Shown here: positions 1 through 8,351 of the stretch, piece after piece | Layout: each line of letters opens with the position of its first letter | Numbering within the stretch: position 1 is the first letter of the stretch | Assembly (NCBI GenBank): GCA_017417045.1 | Contig: JAFPZZ010000031.1 | Span: 45,093-109,092 of the forward strand | Source: Bacillota bacterium | GTDB taxonomy: Bacteria > Bacillota > Clostridia > Peptostreptococcales > Anaerovoracaceae | Length of the DNA: 64,000 nucleotides | Direction: 5' to 3' | Notes under the pieces: model-generated | What the model saw: only the letters and a program-made list of their open reading frames with translations | Database searches by the model: none | What the model was told of the DNA's origin: nothing | Made by a program: the position numbers and the translations under genes

Positions 1-220
1 CGCAGTTGAAGCTCACGCAGGGACTAAGCTCCCCTGAGGGGATGGGCCTTCCGTCGTCGTACTGGCAGAAGCCCAGAAGACCGCATCCCGTATCCAGGAT
101 GATAGCCTTTCCCCCGCCCTGAGACTGGGCGAGCTTCAGCCCGACTGTATCGGTATAAAAGTTTAGCGTTTTCTCTATGTCGCTGCAAGGGAAAAACACT
201 ACGAGACTTTCGATCGCCAT
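1..220 (-). CDS. VOC (glyoxalase-like) family protein, 3' part outside window
   Basis: Only the first 73 residues are visible; the gene runs off the left edge. The start MAIESLVVFFPCSDIEKTLN, a following FYTDTVGLKL stretch and a LLGFCQYDDGRP stretch fit the beta-alpha-beta opening of the vicinal-oxygen-chelate fold (glyoxalase I, dioxygenases, antibiotic-resistance proteins). The ATG at 218-220 has AGGAG six bases upstream. The metal ligands needed to tell an enzyme from a binding protein are not visible, so the substrate cannot be named. It is divergent from the asparaginase gene. Confidence 0.75.
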   Translation of the reverse strand, partial: MAIESLVVFFPCSDIEKTLNFYTDTVGLKLAQSQGGGKAIILDTGCGLLGFCQYDDGRPIPSGELSPCVSFNC

Positions 221-246
221 GACTGCTCCTTTCTCTATTCGTGCAT

Positions 247-255
247 ATTATACCA
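247..255 (-). promoter_or_regulatory. Extended -10 promoter of the VOC gene
   Basis: On the minus strand TGG is followed by a perfect TATAAT (247-252), an extended -10 element, about 27 bases before the VOC start codon. No good -35 is seen. A perfect 12-bp palindrome (arm GCATAA, 263-274) sits just upstream and could be an operator. I could not assign a convincing promoter to the divergent asparaginase gene in this gap. Confidence 0.55.
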
Positions 256-378
256 TTATTGCGCATAATTATGCCCATAAGCGCCAAAATAATTCATTTT
301 TTATGCTCACGTATCGCTTTTTAGTGATATATTCTATTACAAGAGATTCTTAGAAGCAAGGTGACGAAAGGAGCTCCA

Positions 379-1377
379 ATGGGAAAGAAAAAGGTACTTC
401 TGATCACAACGGGCGGTACCATAGCCTCCAGGAATTCCGGAGACGGACTGGCGCCGGACATGGACTCGGGCCAGCTGCTCGATTACATTGAAGAGCTGCC
501 AAAGCACTACGACATAGACGTCGAAGACCTGCTGAGCCTCGACAGCTCCAACATCCAGGCCGAAGAATGGCAGAAGATCGGGCGGGCCGTCGCTGAGAAG
601 ATAGGCGCATACGACGGCATAGTCATCACCCACGGCACCGACACCATGGCTTACACCGCTTCGATGCTCTGCTACATGCTTCGCGGGCTGGATAAACCTG
701 TCGTTATCACCGGGAGCCAGGTCCCGATCGACAACATGCTCACGGACGCCAGGACCAACCTCTACACAGCCTTTGCGGCCGTGGACAGCGGGATAAATGG
801 CGTAAGCATAGCCTTCAACCGCAAGATCATCAGGGGCTGCAGGGCGGTCAAGGTCAGGACCATGGGCTTCGAAGCCTTCGAGAGCGTCAACGCCGGGCTG
901 CTCGGAGAGGTCTATGGAGACGGACTTAGAAAGTACGTGAGCGACAAGGCTCCCGAAGAGATGTTCAGGCTGAAGGACGAGCTGTGCACGGACGTCTTCC
1001 TGCTCAAGCTCATCCCGAGCACCAAGCCGGAGATCTTCGATACTCTGCGAAGCATGGACTACAAGGGAGTCGTGATCGAGGCCTTCGGCCTTGGCGGAAT
1101 GCACTTCATCAGGAGGAACCTGCTGGACGCGCTCGAGAGGCTGACCTCGGCGGGAGTATCGGTCGTGGTCGTGAGCCAGTGTCTCTACGACGCGAGCGAC
1201 CTCAGATTCTACGAAGTGGGCACCAAACTTCTTTCCTGCGGCGTGATCTCGGGCCGAGACATGACGACCGAGGCAGCCGTGACCAAACTTATGTGGGCTT
1301 TAGGGCAGACCAAGGATCCCGATGAGGTCAGAAGACTGTTTGAGACCGATCTCGCGGGAGAGGTCGCGATATCTTAG
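379..1377 (+). CDS. ansA: L-asparaginase, type I-like
   Basis: Hydrolyses L-asparagine to aspartate and ammonia. The 332-residue protein has both family signatures: TTGGTIAS at residues 10-17 with the nucleophilic threonine, and HGTDTM at 85-90 with the second threonine and catalytic aspartate. No signal peptide is present, so it should be the cytoplasmic enzyme. The start at 379 is preferred because AAAGGAG lies six bases upstream; an in-frame GTG at 361 has no such site. An M20 peptidase gene follows after 18 bases, so the pair probably forms an operon for using peptides and asparagine. Confidence 0.93.
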   Translation: MGKKKVLLITTGGTIASRNSGDGLAPDMDSGQLLDYIEELPKHYDIDVEDLLSLDSSNIQAEEWQKIGRAVAEKIGAYDGIVITHGTDTMAYTASMLCYMLRGLDKPVVITGSQVPIDNMLTDARTNLYTAFAAVDSGINGVSIAFNRKIIRGCRAVKVRTMGFEAFESVNAGLLGEVYGDGLRKYVSDKAPEEMFRLKDELCTDVFLLKLIPSTKPEIFDTLRSMDYKGVVIEAFGLGGMHFIRRNLLDALERLTSAGVSVVVVSQCLYDASDLRFYEVGTKLLSCGVISGRDMTTEAAVTKLMWALGQTKDPDEVRRLFETDLAGEVAIS

Positions 1378-1395
1378 GCTATGAAAGGAGCAGCG

Positions 1396-2670
1396 ATGAA
1401 AGAAAAACTGGCGGCGCTAAAAAACAGCGAAAAAGTCAAAAAAGCATTTGAATTCATAAAGGCGGACGAAGAGAACACAGTCGCCCAGCAGATAGAGCTC
1501 GCGGGCATACCCGCTTACTCCAACCACGAGGCCGAGAAGGCCGCCCGCTTTCGCGAGATGATAGAGGAGATGGGCTATGAGACCGTCCAGGACGAGGTCT
1601 GCAACACCTTCGCGGTTATACCGGGCCCCGAGGGCTCCCCCATCGTAATGGTCAGCGCCCACCTCGATACGGTATTCCCGCTTGAAACAGACCTCACGAT
1701 GCACATGGAAGGCAGCAGGATATGCAGGCCCGGCATCTGCGACGACACCAGGGGCTGCGCCGAGGTCCTCGGCATGCTCCGCGCGATGAAAGCGGCCGAC
1801 ATCAAGCCCGCGTGCACGCTCTACATAGGCGGCGACTCCGGAGAAGAGGGCGTGGGCAATTTCCGCGGGATGCGCCATATATTCAACACCAAGGGAACGA
1901 AGGTGGACGCCTTCGTCTCCGTAGACGGCTGCGGAGACCAGCTGACCTACGGCGGAGTATCCGACGTTCAGTACAGGATCACCTTCAAGGGCCCCGGCGG
2001 GCATTCCATGGGAGCCTACGGGCTGGTCAATCCCCTCATGTGCATGGGCCGCACTATAGCAAAGATAGAGGAGCTGCGTCCCCCTCTCGACCCCTTCACC
2101 ATCTTCAACGTATCGACCGTCAAAGGCGGCACCGGCGTGACATCCATTGCGAGCGAATGCTCCTTCACCATGGACGTGCGCAGCGCGAGCGCGGACGTCA
2201 TGAGGGCCTTCCACGAGAAGTGCGTCGAGATCGCGAAGCAGTGCGCCGACGAAGAATACGAGAGATGGGCCGAGGTAAGAGCCTTCCAGACCGCCGAGGG
2301 CAAGGTCGTGAGATTCGACCCCGAGGCCAAGATCACCGTAGAACACGAGGAGATAAGCGGATCCCTCGGTGCGGTGCAGGACGAGAACTGCGAGATAGTT
2401 CAGATCCTGAAGGCAGCCTATGAGGCGGCCGGGACGGAGCCTATCATGCGCAGCCTTTCCAGCACCGATGCGAACATCCCCCTCTCGCTCGGCATCCCGG
2501 CGGCGACCATCTCCGGCGGCGGCAAGAGCGGCGGCACCCACGATATCAGCGAGTGGTACGACCCGACCGATTCGTACAAGGGCGTTCAGAGGAACCTACT
2601 CTGCGTGCTCGCCCTCACCGGCATAGAGGGCGTATGCGAGCCCCTGATCTCCAAGACGCAGACGAAGTAG
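1396..2670 (+). CDS. M20 family metallopeptidase (tripeptidase/PepT-like)
   Basis: A 424-residue zinc-dependent exopeptidase or deacylase of the M20 family. Visible ligands are SAHLDT (His89, Asp91), the bridging aspartate in GICDDTRG (about 116), the catalytic and ligand glutamates in GGDSGEEG (150-151) and a late GGTHDIS histidine. The middle, with a KGPGGHSMG motif, is the dimerisation domain. The start at 1396 has AAGGAG six bases upstream; the in-frame ATG at 1381 lies before that site. It follows the asparaginase gene closely. Peptidase T and related di/tripeptidases are the nearest match; the exact substrate is not shown. Confidence 0.85.
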   Translation: MKEKLAALKNSEKVKKAFEFIKADEENTVAQQIELAGIPAYSNHEAEKAARFREMIEEMGYETVQDEVCNTFAVIPGPEGSPIVMVSAHLDTVFPLETDLTMHMEGSRICRPGICDDTRGCAEVLGMLRAMKAADIKPACTLYIGGDSGEEGVGNFRGMRHIFNTKGTKVDAFVSVDGCGDQLTYGGVSDVQYRITFKGPGGHSMGAYGLVNPLMCMGRTIAKIEELRPPLDPFTIFNVSTVKGGTGVTSIASECSFTMDVRSASADVMRAFHEKCVEIAKQCADEEYERWAEVRAFQTAEGKVVRFDPEAKITVEHEEISGSLGAVQDENCEIVQILKAAYEAAGTEPIMRSLSSTDANIPLSLGIPAATISGGGKSGGTHDISEWYDPTDSYKGVQRNLLCVLALTGIEGVCEPLISKTQTK

Positions 2671-2741
2671 GATATCGCGCGAGGAAGCAAAAAAGCGATA
2701 TCAAAACAAAAAAGCTATACTGAAAAATAGATACTAAAAGA

Positions 2742-2768
2742 GCCCCGCCAGCGCGGGGCCCTTTGTTT
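2742..2768 (+). terminator. Intrinsic terminator after the M20 peptidase gene
   Basis: Arms GCCCCGC (2742-2748) and GCGGGGC (2753-2759) with a four-base loop, followed by CCTTTGTTT. It lies between convergent genes. An A-rich left side may let it also stop transcripts of the SLH gene. Confidence 0.8.
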
Positions 2769-2789
2769 CGCTGAAATCGGCTGATATCC

Positions 2790-3437
2790 TTACTTGAACA
2801 CCCTGTAGAGCACGGTGCAGGCCTGCTTGAGTGTCGTCGTTCCCTGGGGATCGAGCTTGCCTCCGCCGACGCCGTTGATGACGCCGTTCATGACACACCA
2901 GTGCATGGCTTCGTCTGCCCAGTTGCTGACGGCGGAAGCGTCCTCAAAATCGAGGAGGAACATCCACAGTCCGCTGAAGCCCTCGCCCTTGCTCTGAGCG
3001 TATCTGTAGATCAGGGCTGCGAGCTGCTCGCGGGTCACGGAGAGAGCGGGCGCGAAGGTATCCTCGCTGACGCCGAGGAGTATCTTCTCGGAAGCTGCCC
3101 AGCGGGCCGCCTCTGTGTAGAAGGCGTCCTCTTCGACGTCCTTGAAGGGCATGGCGTAGTTGACGACGGGGCTGCCCGCGGCCTTCCAGAGGAAGGTGAC
3201 GGCCTCTGCCCTGCTTATCGCCGCGCTGCTGTTCCAGGAATAGGTCCTGTCGCTGAGAACGGTCTTCGCTGCCCATTCAGCGGCTTCCTTGTCCCAGGTC
3301 TCGTCCGCGATCTCTATGTCGGTATCCGCGGCGCTGCCGGTAGCGGTCTTCTGCTCGTCGGCATATACCGGAGCGAACACCGCGCAGCTCAGGATGAGAG
3401 CAAGGGCCAGCATGATGGAGATGGTTCTGCTTTTCAT
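2790..3437 (-). CDS. Secreted S-layer-homology (SLH) domain protein
   Basis: A 215-residue exported protein. Residues 1-26 form a signal peptide (charged start, hydrophobic core, VYADE cleavage region). A short acidic linker follows, then about three SLH-like repeats marked by ISRAEAVTFLWKAAG, VTREQLAALIYRYAQ and TTLKQACTVLYRVFK, with FKDV-type turns between. SLH repeats usually bind pyruvylated secondary cell-wall polymer, so the protein should sit on the cell surface. No catalytic domain is present. AAAGGAG lies five bases before the ATG. It follows an M24 peptidase gene with an 86-base gap. Confidence 0.85.
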   Translation of the reverse strand: MKSRTISIMLALALILSCAVFAPVYADEQKTATGSAADTDIEIADETWDKEAAEWAAKTVLSDRTYSWNSSAAISRAEAVTFLWKAAGSPVVNYAMPFKDVEEDAFYTEAARWAASEKILLGVSEDTFAPALSVTREQLAALIYRYAQSKGEGFSGLWMFLLDFEDASAVSNWADEAMHWCVMNGVINGVGGGKLDPQGTTTLKQACTVLYRVFK

Positions 3438-3523
3438 AATGACTCCTTTCGATTCGCTGCGATCCTTCCGGCGCCCCCCGCGCGGGGATCTTCGTATTAT
3501 CCCTTCTGTTTTAAACTGACTCT

Positions 3524-4768
3524 TTATATTAACATGAGCTGCCCGTGTCTTGCATCAAGATATTCTATCTTTCCGCTCTCCTTCAAAAGGATGGTCTCCT
3601 CGAGATAGAACCAGACCTTCTGGTCGCCCCATTCGGGGACCTTGGCGGCGACGTTGTACTCCAGAGCGTAAGCCGTATTCGCGTGGACCTTGTTCTCTCC
3701 CCTGCCCGGGATGAACTCCTGCTTGTCGTAGAGCCCTATGGTAGGTCCCGCCGAATGCACGAAGGGCCCCACGGGATGGGTGTAGAGCGTCGCGTCTATG
3801 CCGGCCTCCTTTGCCGCCTGCTTGGCAGCGAAGAAGACTTCGTTGCCGGTGCGGCCGAAGAGCATCTCCCTGCCCGTCATGTCCGCGAACTCCCGTCCTA
3901 TGCGGCAGCCTTCCTCGAGCCCCTTCGGAGCTTCGGTCTCGCCGGGCTTCAGCACGTAGCCAAGCCTCTGGTGGTCGGTCGCAAGTCCAAGGTAGACTAT
4001 GCCGTCGTCGTAGTGCAGCAGGTCTCCATGCCTTATCGTCCCCGTGACCATGCCGCTCTGCCCCGGCCTCTGCAGGTTGACGTCAGGCCTGAAGCTGAGC
4101 GGTATACCGAGCCTGTGGCACTCCTCTATGATCCACCACTCCACCTCCTGGGTCGTGGTGATGCCGGGAGTTATGACCTCTCTGGAGAAGGCCCTGTCCA
4201 TGATCTCTGTCGTGAGCTTATATACCGAGGGATACATAGCGAGCTCATCCTCGGTCCTCGTCTCTATCCAGCGCACGCAGAGATCGTTCGCGTCCACGAG
4301 GCGGTCCGCGAGCTCTCCGAGCTGCTCGAACAGGCGCAGATAGAAGGCCGCGGAAAGGCCTGAGCAGAGTGTGCTGTCCTTGGAGATGTTGATCCCTATG
4401 GTCTTTGGATCTTTCTCCCTGATGAAGTCCGCTATGTACTCCCACTGCAGGGTATTATCGAACTTAAGCTGCCTGTAGAAGCGGGCGAGCCTTCCGTTAG
4501 GCTTGTTGATGCTGTAGCGCCCGTAGCTTCCGTCCTTCTCCTTTACGAACGCGAGGCAGGTAGTCCTGCTGGCGTTCATTATGGAGCTCGGCACGAGGCT
4601 CCTGAATACGGGATCTTCATTCTGTTCGCCGGCTATTATAAGCCAGAGCTCTATGCCGGTCTCCTCCATGAGCCCGGGAAGCAGGCTGTCCAACCTTTTG
4701 AGCTTTATCTCGTCGCAGATCTCCTGCTGACGCCTTAAGCTGGGTATGTCTATAGAATATCCTCTCAT
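3524..4768 (-). CDS. M24 family metallopeptidase (Xaa-Pro peptidase/creatinase type)
   Basis: 414 residues, the usual length for the creatinase/prolidase group. The N-terminal half has the creatinase-like fold; the C-terminal half is the pita-bread domain. All five expected metal ligands can be placed: Asp in LHYDDG, Asp in LATDHQRLG, His in HPVGPFVHSAG, Glu in ALEYNV and Glu in FYLEETILL. An AGGAGGG ribosome site precedes the ATG. It probably cleaves Xaa-Pro dipeptides or a related amide in the cytoplasm. The neighbouring aminotransferase and reductase lie upstream on the same strand, across a 137-base gap. Confidence 0.82.
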   Translation of the reverse strand: MRGYSIDIPSLRRQQEICDEIKLKRLDSLLPGLMEETGIELWLIIAGEQNEDPVFRSLVPSSIMNASRTTCLAFVKEKDGSYGRYSINKPNGRLARFYRQLKFDNTLQWEYIADFIREKDPKTIGINISKDSTLCSGLSAAFYLRLFEQLGELADRLVDANDLCVRWIETRTEDELAMYPSVYKLTTEIMDRAFSREVITPGITTTQEVEWWIIEECHRLGIPLSFRPDVNLQRPGQSGMVTGTIRHGDLLHYDDGIVYLGLATDHQRLGYVLKPGETEAPKGLEEGCRIGREFADMTGREMLFGRTGNEVFFAAKQAAKEAGIDATLYTHPVGPFVHSAGPTIGLYDKQEFIPGRGENKVHANTAYALEYNVAAKVPEWGDQKVWFYLEETILLKESGKIEYLDARHGQLMLI

Positions 4769-4905
4769 GTCCCTCCTCCTTTTTTGACGAAAACTATGCT
4801 TATATTTTGCTTATATTATTAAGGGCGCCGCGGGCCCTTTGCATTGGCACGGGTCCGGCCTCAGGCGCCTATCCAAAGGCAGCTTGGCGTCTGCTGTTTT
4901 AAGGA

Positions 4906-6129
4906 TCAGCCGGCTATGCCCTTCTCGCGGGCTCTTTTTATCAGAGCCGCCCTTATCCTTTGCATGACCCTGCGGAGCTCTTCGCTGCTGCCGGGAGTCC
5001 CGTGGACTATGCGAAGAAAGCCCTCGCCCTGCTCCCCGTAGAACGCGCCCGAATTGACGGCTGCCCCGGCCTCGTTCATGAGATATGCCGCGACCTCGTC
5101 CGAGCTTCCGAGCGCCGAGACGTCTATCCAGCTTAGGAAGCCCGACTCGGGCTTTAGAAGCGAAGTCCCTGGTATGTCCTTCAGGGCCTCGTAGGCTATA
5201 TCCCTGCGCCTGAGATGCTCTGCGGCGTAAGCCTTCAAAAACTCCCTGTTTTTGAGGGCGGCTATCGCTCCCGCCTGAGCGGCGCTGTTGGTCGCGCCTA
5301 TTACTGAGACAGCCGTGCCGTGCAGCTTGTCCATTATCCTGTCGTCCGCGATGATGTAGCCCACCCTGAAACCGCTGAGCCCCATACCCTTGGACAGGGA
5401 ACAGACCGTCAGAGTCCTCTCCCACATCCCGGGAAGGGACGCTATCGCCGTCATCTCGAGCCCGTCGAATACGGGAAACTCGAAGGCCTGGTCTGCTACG
5501 CATACCAGGTCGTTCCTCACGATGAAACGGGCGAGCCCCTCCAGCCACTCCCTGCGGTAGACAGTAGTCGTCGGGTTATTGGGATTCGTCAGGACCACCA
5601 TCTTGGTCTTCTCGCTGAGGCGCTTTTCGAACTCCTCTATTGGGGGATGGTAGCAATCCTTCGCGAAGGAGGGTATCCTCACGGGAACGCCCCCGCATAT
5701 CTCCGCGTTCTGTAAGTTGTTCGGATAGCTGGGATCTATCACCATCACCTCGTCGCCCTTTTCGATGAAGGGCAGCATGGCGAAAAAGAGCCCCGAATCC
5801 GAGCCTGGCGTCACGATGAGGTTCCTCATCGGATCTACCTCCAGCCCGTCGTACTCCTTTATGAACTTCGCGAGCTCGCGCTTGAGCTCGGGGCTTCCTA
5901 TGGGCATAGTGTAGTGCACGCCCTCGCCGCTTCTGAGCGAGCGGACCGCGGCCTCGATGACGTGCTCCGGATAAGAGCTTCCAGAGTAAAATGGATCGGC
6001 CCAGCTCATGAGCTGGATGCCGTTCTCCTTCAGCGCGCTGACGGCGTCGCCAACGTCGGCCTTGCCGACCTCGCCGAAGAGTCCGCCCTCAGCCTTTTTA
6101 AAGGCCGGAGTCATTTTATCGATGATCAC
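4906..6129 (-). CDS. Class I/II aminotransferase (PLP-dependent)
   Basis: 407 residues of fold-type I. The substrate arm NPNNPTT, the PLP-ring contact VADQAFEF and the Schiff-base lysine in SLSKGMGLSGFRVG are all present, as is the phosphate-binding TPGSDSGLFF region. The GTG at 6129 is preferred as the start because GGGAG lies at proper distance; the next ATG (6114) has no site. The start overlaps the stop of the upstream FMN reductase (GTGA), so the two are translationally coupled. The family includes aspartate/alanine aminotransferases and C-S lyases; the amino donor cannot be told. Confidence 0.85.
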   Translation of the reverse strand: MIIDKMTPAFKKAEGGLFGEVGKADVGDAVSALKENGIQLMSWADPFYSGSSYPEHVIEAAVRSLRSGEGVHYTMPIGSPELKRELAKFIKEYDGLEVDPMRNLIVTPGSDSGLFFAMLPFIEKGDEVMVIDPSYPNNLQNAEICGGVPVRIPSFAKDCYHPPIEEFEKRLSEKTKMVVLTNPNNPTTTVYRREWLEGLARFIVRNDLVCVADQAFEFPVFDGLEMTAIASLPGMWERTLTVCSLSKGMGLSGFRVGYIIADDRIMDKLHGTAVSVIGATNSAAQAGAIAALKNREFLKAYAAEHLRRRDIAYEALKDIPGTSLLKPESGFLSWIDVSALGSSDEVAAYLMNEAGAAVNSGAFYGEQGEGFLRIVHGTPGSSEELRRVMQRIRAALIKRAREKGIAG

Positions 6130-6638
6130 TTTATGCTCTCTCCCAGCTTTCTCGCCGCGTCGTTATCGTTGAGCACCTCTCCGAGGCTGCTCCAGCCGGT
6201 CCAGCGCAGCAGATTGACGTACCAGGTATCGACCTCGTCTATCTTCGAGCCTCCCGAGGTGAGAAGAAGCGCGGTCTTCTTGGGATATGCCTTGGCAGAG
6301 TCTCCGCGTAGGGCGGCGTAGATGCGGTCCACCGCAGTCTTCAGCGTTCCGGTGATGTCCCAGAAATAGACCGGGGAGGCGAACACTACGACGTCGGAAT
6401 CCCAGTACTCGTGATAGATCTCGGACATATCGTCCCTCTGAGCGCAGGGTTCGGCCTTGCCCGGCTCGTTCTTTGCGCAGGCCTGACAGTCAAGGCAGCC
6501 TTTGATGTTCATCCTCTGGAGATAGAACTCCCTGACCTCGTTCCCCGAGGACTCTGCGCCCTCTGTGAAGGCCTTTATTAGCGCCGCGGTATTGCCGTTC
6601 TTCTTCCCCGCGCCGTTGAGTATAAGTATCTTTTTCAT
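6126..6638 (-). CDS. NADPH-dependent FMN reductase / flavodoxin-fold oxidoreductase
   Basis: 170 residues with the flavodoxin-like opening MKKILILNGAGKKNGNTAAL, the FMN phosphate loop, a CLDCQACAKNEPGKAEPC cysteine cluster and the SPVYFWDITGTLKTAVDR flavin-binding segment. Members reduce quinones, azo compounds or iron chelates with NAD(P)H. The cysteine cluster matches the iron-sulfur flavoprotein-like subgroup in position, but spacing is not enough to claim a cluster. AGGAGG is upstream of the ATG. It is coupled to the downstream aminotransferase by a four-base overlap. Confidence 0.82.
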   Translation of the reverse strand: MKKILILNGAGKKNGNTAALIKAFTEGAESSGNEVREFYLQRMNIKGCLDCQACAKNEPGKAEPCAQRDDMSEIYHEYWDSDVVVFASPVYFWDITGTLKTAVDRIYAALRGDSAKAYPKKTALLLTSGGSKIDEVDTWYVNLLRWTGWSSLGEVLNDNDAARKLGESIK

Positions 6639-6760
6639 CTTCGGACCTCCTTGCTTTGGTTAATATGCTCTGCGGAAGCTGCGCTCCGCTTTTTTATTAT
6701 ATCATATCCAGCCCTCCTCTTTCGCTGCGGTCTCGGGCCCGGTCTTTATCTTTTCGCATC

Positions 6761-6792
6761 AAAAAAGACGTCCCTTTCGGGACGTCTTTTTC
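6761..6792 (-). terminator. Intrinsic terminator of tRNA-Gly
   Basis: A 13-bp perfect stem AAAAAGACGTCCC around a GAAA loop (minus strand), ending in TTTTTT. It begins four bases after the tRNA CCA end. The A/T-rich base makes it usable in both directions. Confidence 0.9.
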
Positions 6793-6795
6793 TGA

Positions 6796-6869
6796 TGGAG
6801 CAGATGAAGGGAATCGAACCCTCGACCGCAGCTTGGGAAGCTGCTGTTTTGCCATTAAACTACATCTGC
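6796..6869 (-). tRNA. tRNA-Gly (anticodon CCC)
   Basis: A complete 74-base cloverleaf with encoded CCA. The acceptor arms are GCAGATG and CATCTGC, the discriminator is U, and the T loop is GTTCGAT. The anticodon arm GCAGC-TTCCCAA-GCTGC gives anticodon CCC, reading GGG glycine codons. The D arm GTTT...AAAC is short, as usual for glycine tRNAs. It is a single gene, not part of a tRNA cluster. Confidence 0.95.
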
Positions 6870-6907
6870 GCGCATATACGGCCGAAGTCCGGCTCATGTA
6901 CTAGAGC

Positions 6908-6916
6908 AGTATATCA
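6908..6916 (-). promoter_or_regulatory. Promoter of tRNA-Gly
   Basis: On the minus strand TGA precedes TATACT (6908-6913), an extended -10. A partial -35 (ATGAAG) lies 17 bases upstream. The predicted start of transcription is about 30 bases before the mature tRNA. Confidence 0.6.
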
Positions 6917-6953
6917 CAAAGAAAGAGCGACTTCATCTAAAACTTCGCCCTTA

Positions 6954-6982
6954 TTGAAAAAAACTTCCCGGAATGCTAAAAT
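6954..6982 (+). promoter_or_regulatory. Promoter of the DtxR-like regulator
   Basis: TTGAAA (6954-6959), a 17-base spacer and TAAAAT (6977-6982). The predicted transcript starts near 6989, giving a very short leader that still includes AGGAG at 6991. Confidence 0.7.
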
Positions 6983-7002
6983 CGATCATCAGGAGAAAAC
7001 GG

Positions 7003-7410
7003 ATGAGAAACTCGCGCGAAGATTATCTTGAGATGATGCTCAATCTCAAAAGAGAGAACGGATTCATAAGATCCGTAGATATTGCGTCGGGCCTTGGTAT
7101 CACAAGGGCCAGCGTTTCTTATTCCGTCAAGAAGCTCAGGGAGAGCGGTCTCATCACCATGTCCGGAGACGGAATGATAGAGTTCACGCCTGAGGGCCAG
7201 GAGATCGCCGAGAGGACCATGTACCGCCATGAGATGCTGACCTCCATACTGATGTCCATGGGCGTCAGCGAGGATACCGCCTGCGACGACGCCTGCGCCA
7301 TGGAGCACATCTTAAGCGAGGAGAGCTTCGATGCTCTCATGCGCTTCGCGAACACCCAGAGCCTCCCCGTACATCACCACGACTTCAAAAAACACATCCA
7401 TCACGAGTAA
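7003..7410 (+). CDS. DtxR/MntR-like metal-dependent transcriptional regulator
   Basis: 135 residues from the ATG at 7003, which has AGGAG seven bases upstream. Residues 1-60 are a winged helix like that of the DtxR/MntR family (SREDYLEMMLNL, DIASGLGITRASVSYSVKKL as the recognition helix, LITMSGDG wing). Residues 65-135 carry the metal-binding and dimer helices with candidate ligands His, Cys and Glu in the YRHEML and CAMEHILSEE segments, then a His-rich tail. There is no SH3-like third domain, so it resembles MntR rather than DtxR. It may sense manganese or iron. Targets are not visible here. Confidence 0.82.
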   Translation: MRNSREDYLEMMLNLKRENGFIRSVDIASGLGITRASVSYSVKKLRESGLITMSGDGMIEFTPEGQEIAERTMYRHEMLTSILMSMGVSEDTACDDACAMEHILSEESFDALMRFANTQSLPVHHHDFKKHIHHE

Positions 7411-7512
7411 GCCGTATCCGGGCGTCCTTGCCCGCATCTAGGGCAAAAGCGCCATACCGCGCGGATCATGGCGTCACGGCCCTGCATCCCTCGCTCCGAA
7501 AGGAGAGTTTTT

Positions 7513-8238
7513 ATGAACGATCTTGCAGTCACCTCCCTCGCCGGCCTTCTGGCGGGGGTCATCAATTCTCTGACGGGTTTCGGCTCCGCCATAATACTCA
7601 TGCTCTTCATGCCGGGCATGCTGGGCATAACGGCGGGAGCCTCAGTCACCTCCTCGATCTGCATAGGCCTTAACGCGGTCACCGCGTGGCAATACAAGGG
7701 CAGCATCGTAAGGCGCATCAGCCTTATATGCTCCTTCTTCTACCTGCTGGTAAGCCTTACGATAATCAATTTCGTTGGAGACATGGATCTTCGGGCGCTC
7801 AGCGCGGGCTTCGGAGGATTCCTGCTCCTGCTCTCGCTGTATTTCCTCTTTTTCTCGAACAAGCTCGTACTCAGGGCTACCCTTCCTACGCTTATAATAT
7901 GCGGCCTGCTGTCCGGCATAGGCGGAGGTCTCTTTTCAATAGGAGGTCCGCTGCTTGCCGTGGTATGCCTCAACGCTACAAGCTCCCGCGAGGAATACGT
8001 CGGGACGATCCAGAGCGTATTCCTTATGACGGGCATCCCAAACTTCATTCTGAGGATAGCCAAGGGGCTCTATACCCCGAACATGATACCCCTCACCCTG
8101 TTCGGCTTCGCCTTCGCCCTCATAGGCAAGGCGCTGGGGAAAAAGCTCTCCGAGAAGATGGACGGGGCTACGCTCAAAAAGCTCATCTATCTATATATAG
8201 GCTTCGCGGGCGCGGTGAATATCATCAAGAATATCTAA
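7513..8238 (+). CDS. TSUP (TauE/SafE) family permease
   Basis: 241 residues, nearly all hydrophobic, with about eight membrane segments. It shows the duplicated TSUP pattern: a LLAGVINSLTGFGSAI motif at the start of the first half and a LLSGIGGGLFSIGGPLL motif in the second. Members export or import sulfite, sulfoacetate or other small anions; the substrate is unknown here. AAAGGAG precedes the ATG at 7513. It follows the DtxR-like regulator by about 100 bases on the same strand, so control by that regulator is possible but not shown. Confidence 0.8.
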   Translation: MNDLAVTSLAGLLAGVINSLTGFGSAIILMLFMPGMLGITAGASVTSSICIGLNAVTAWQYKGSIVRRISLICSFFYLLVSLTIINFVGDMDLRALSAGFGGFLLLLSLYFLFFSNKLVLRATLPTLIICGLLSGIGGGLFSIGGPLLAVVCLNATSSREEYVGTIQSVFLMTGIPNFILRIAKGLYTPNMIPLTLFGFAFALIGKALGKKLSEKMDGATLKKLIYLYIGFAGAVNIIKNI

Positions 8239-8264
8239 CCCGGAAGATGAGCTCAGATCAAAAC

Positions 8265-8291
8265 GGCCCCGCGTCTGACGCGGGGCCTTGC
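8265..8291 (+). terminator. Intrinsic terminator between convergent genes
   Basis: A 10-bp perfect stem GGCCCCGCGT/ACGCGGGGCC with loop CTG, then TTG. The 23-base hairpin is identical in sequence to the one at 40816-40838. Confidence 0.75.
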
Positions 8292-8351
8292 ATTATAAAA
8301 AAACCGTTTATTATACAGCTTTCCGGCGGAACGCGGCGGGAAAGCACCCGT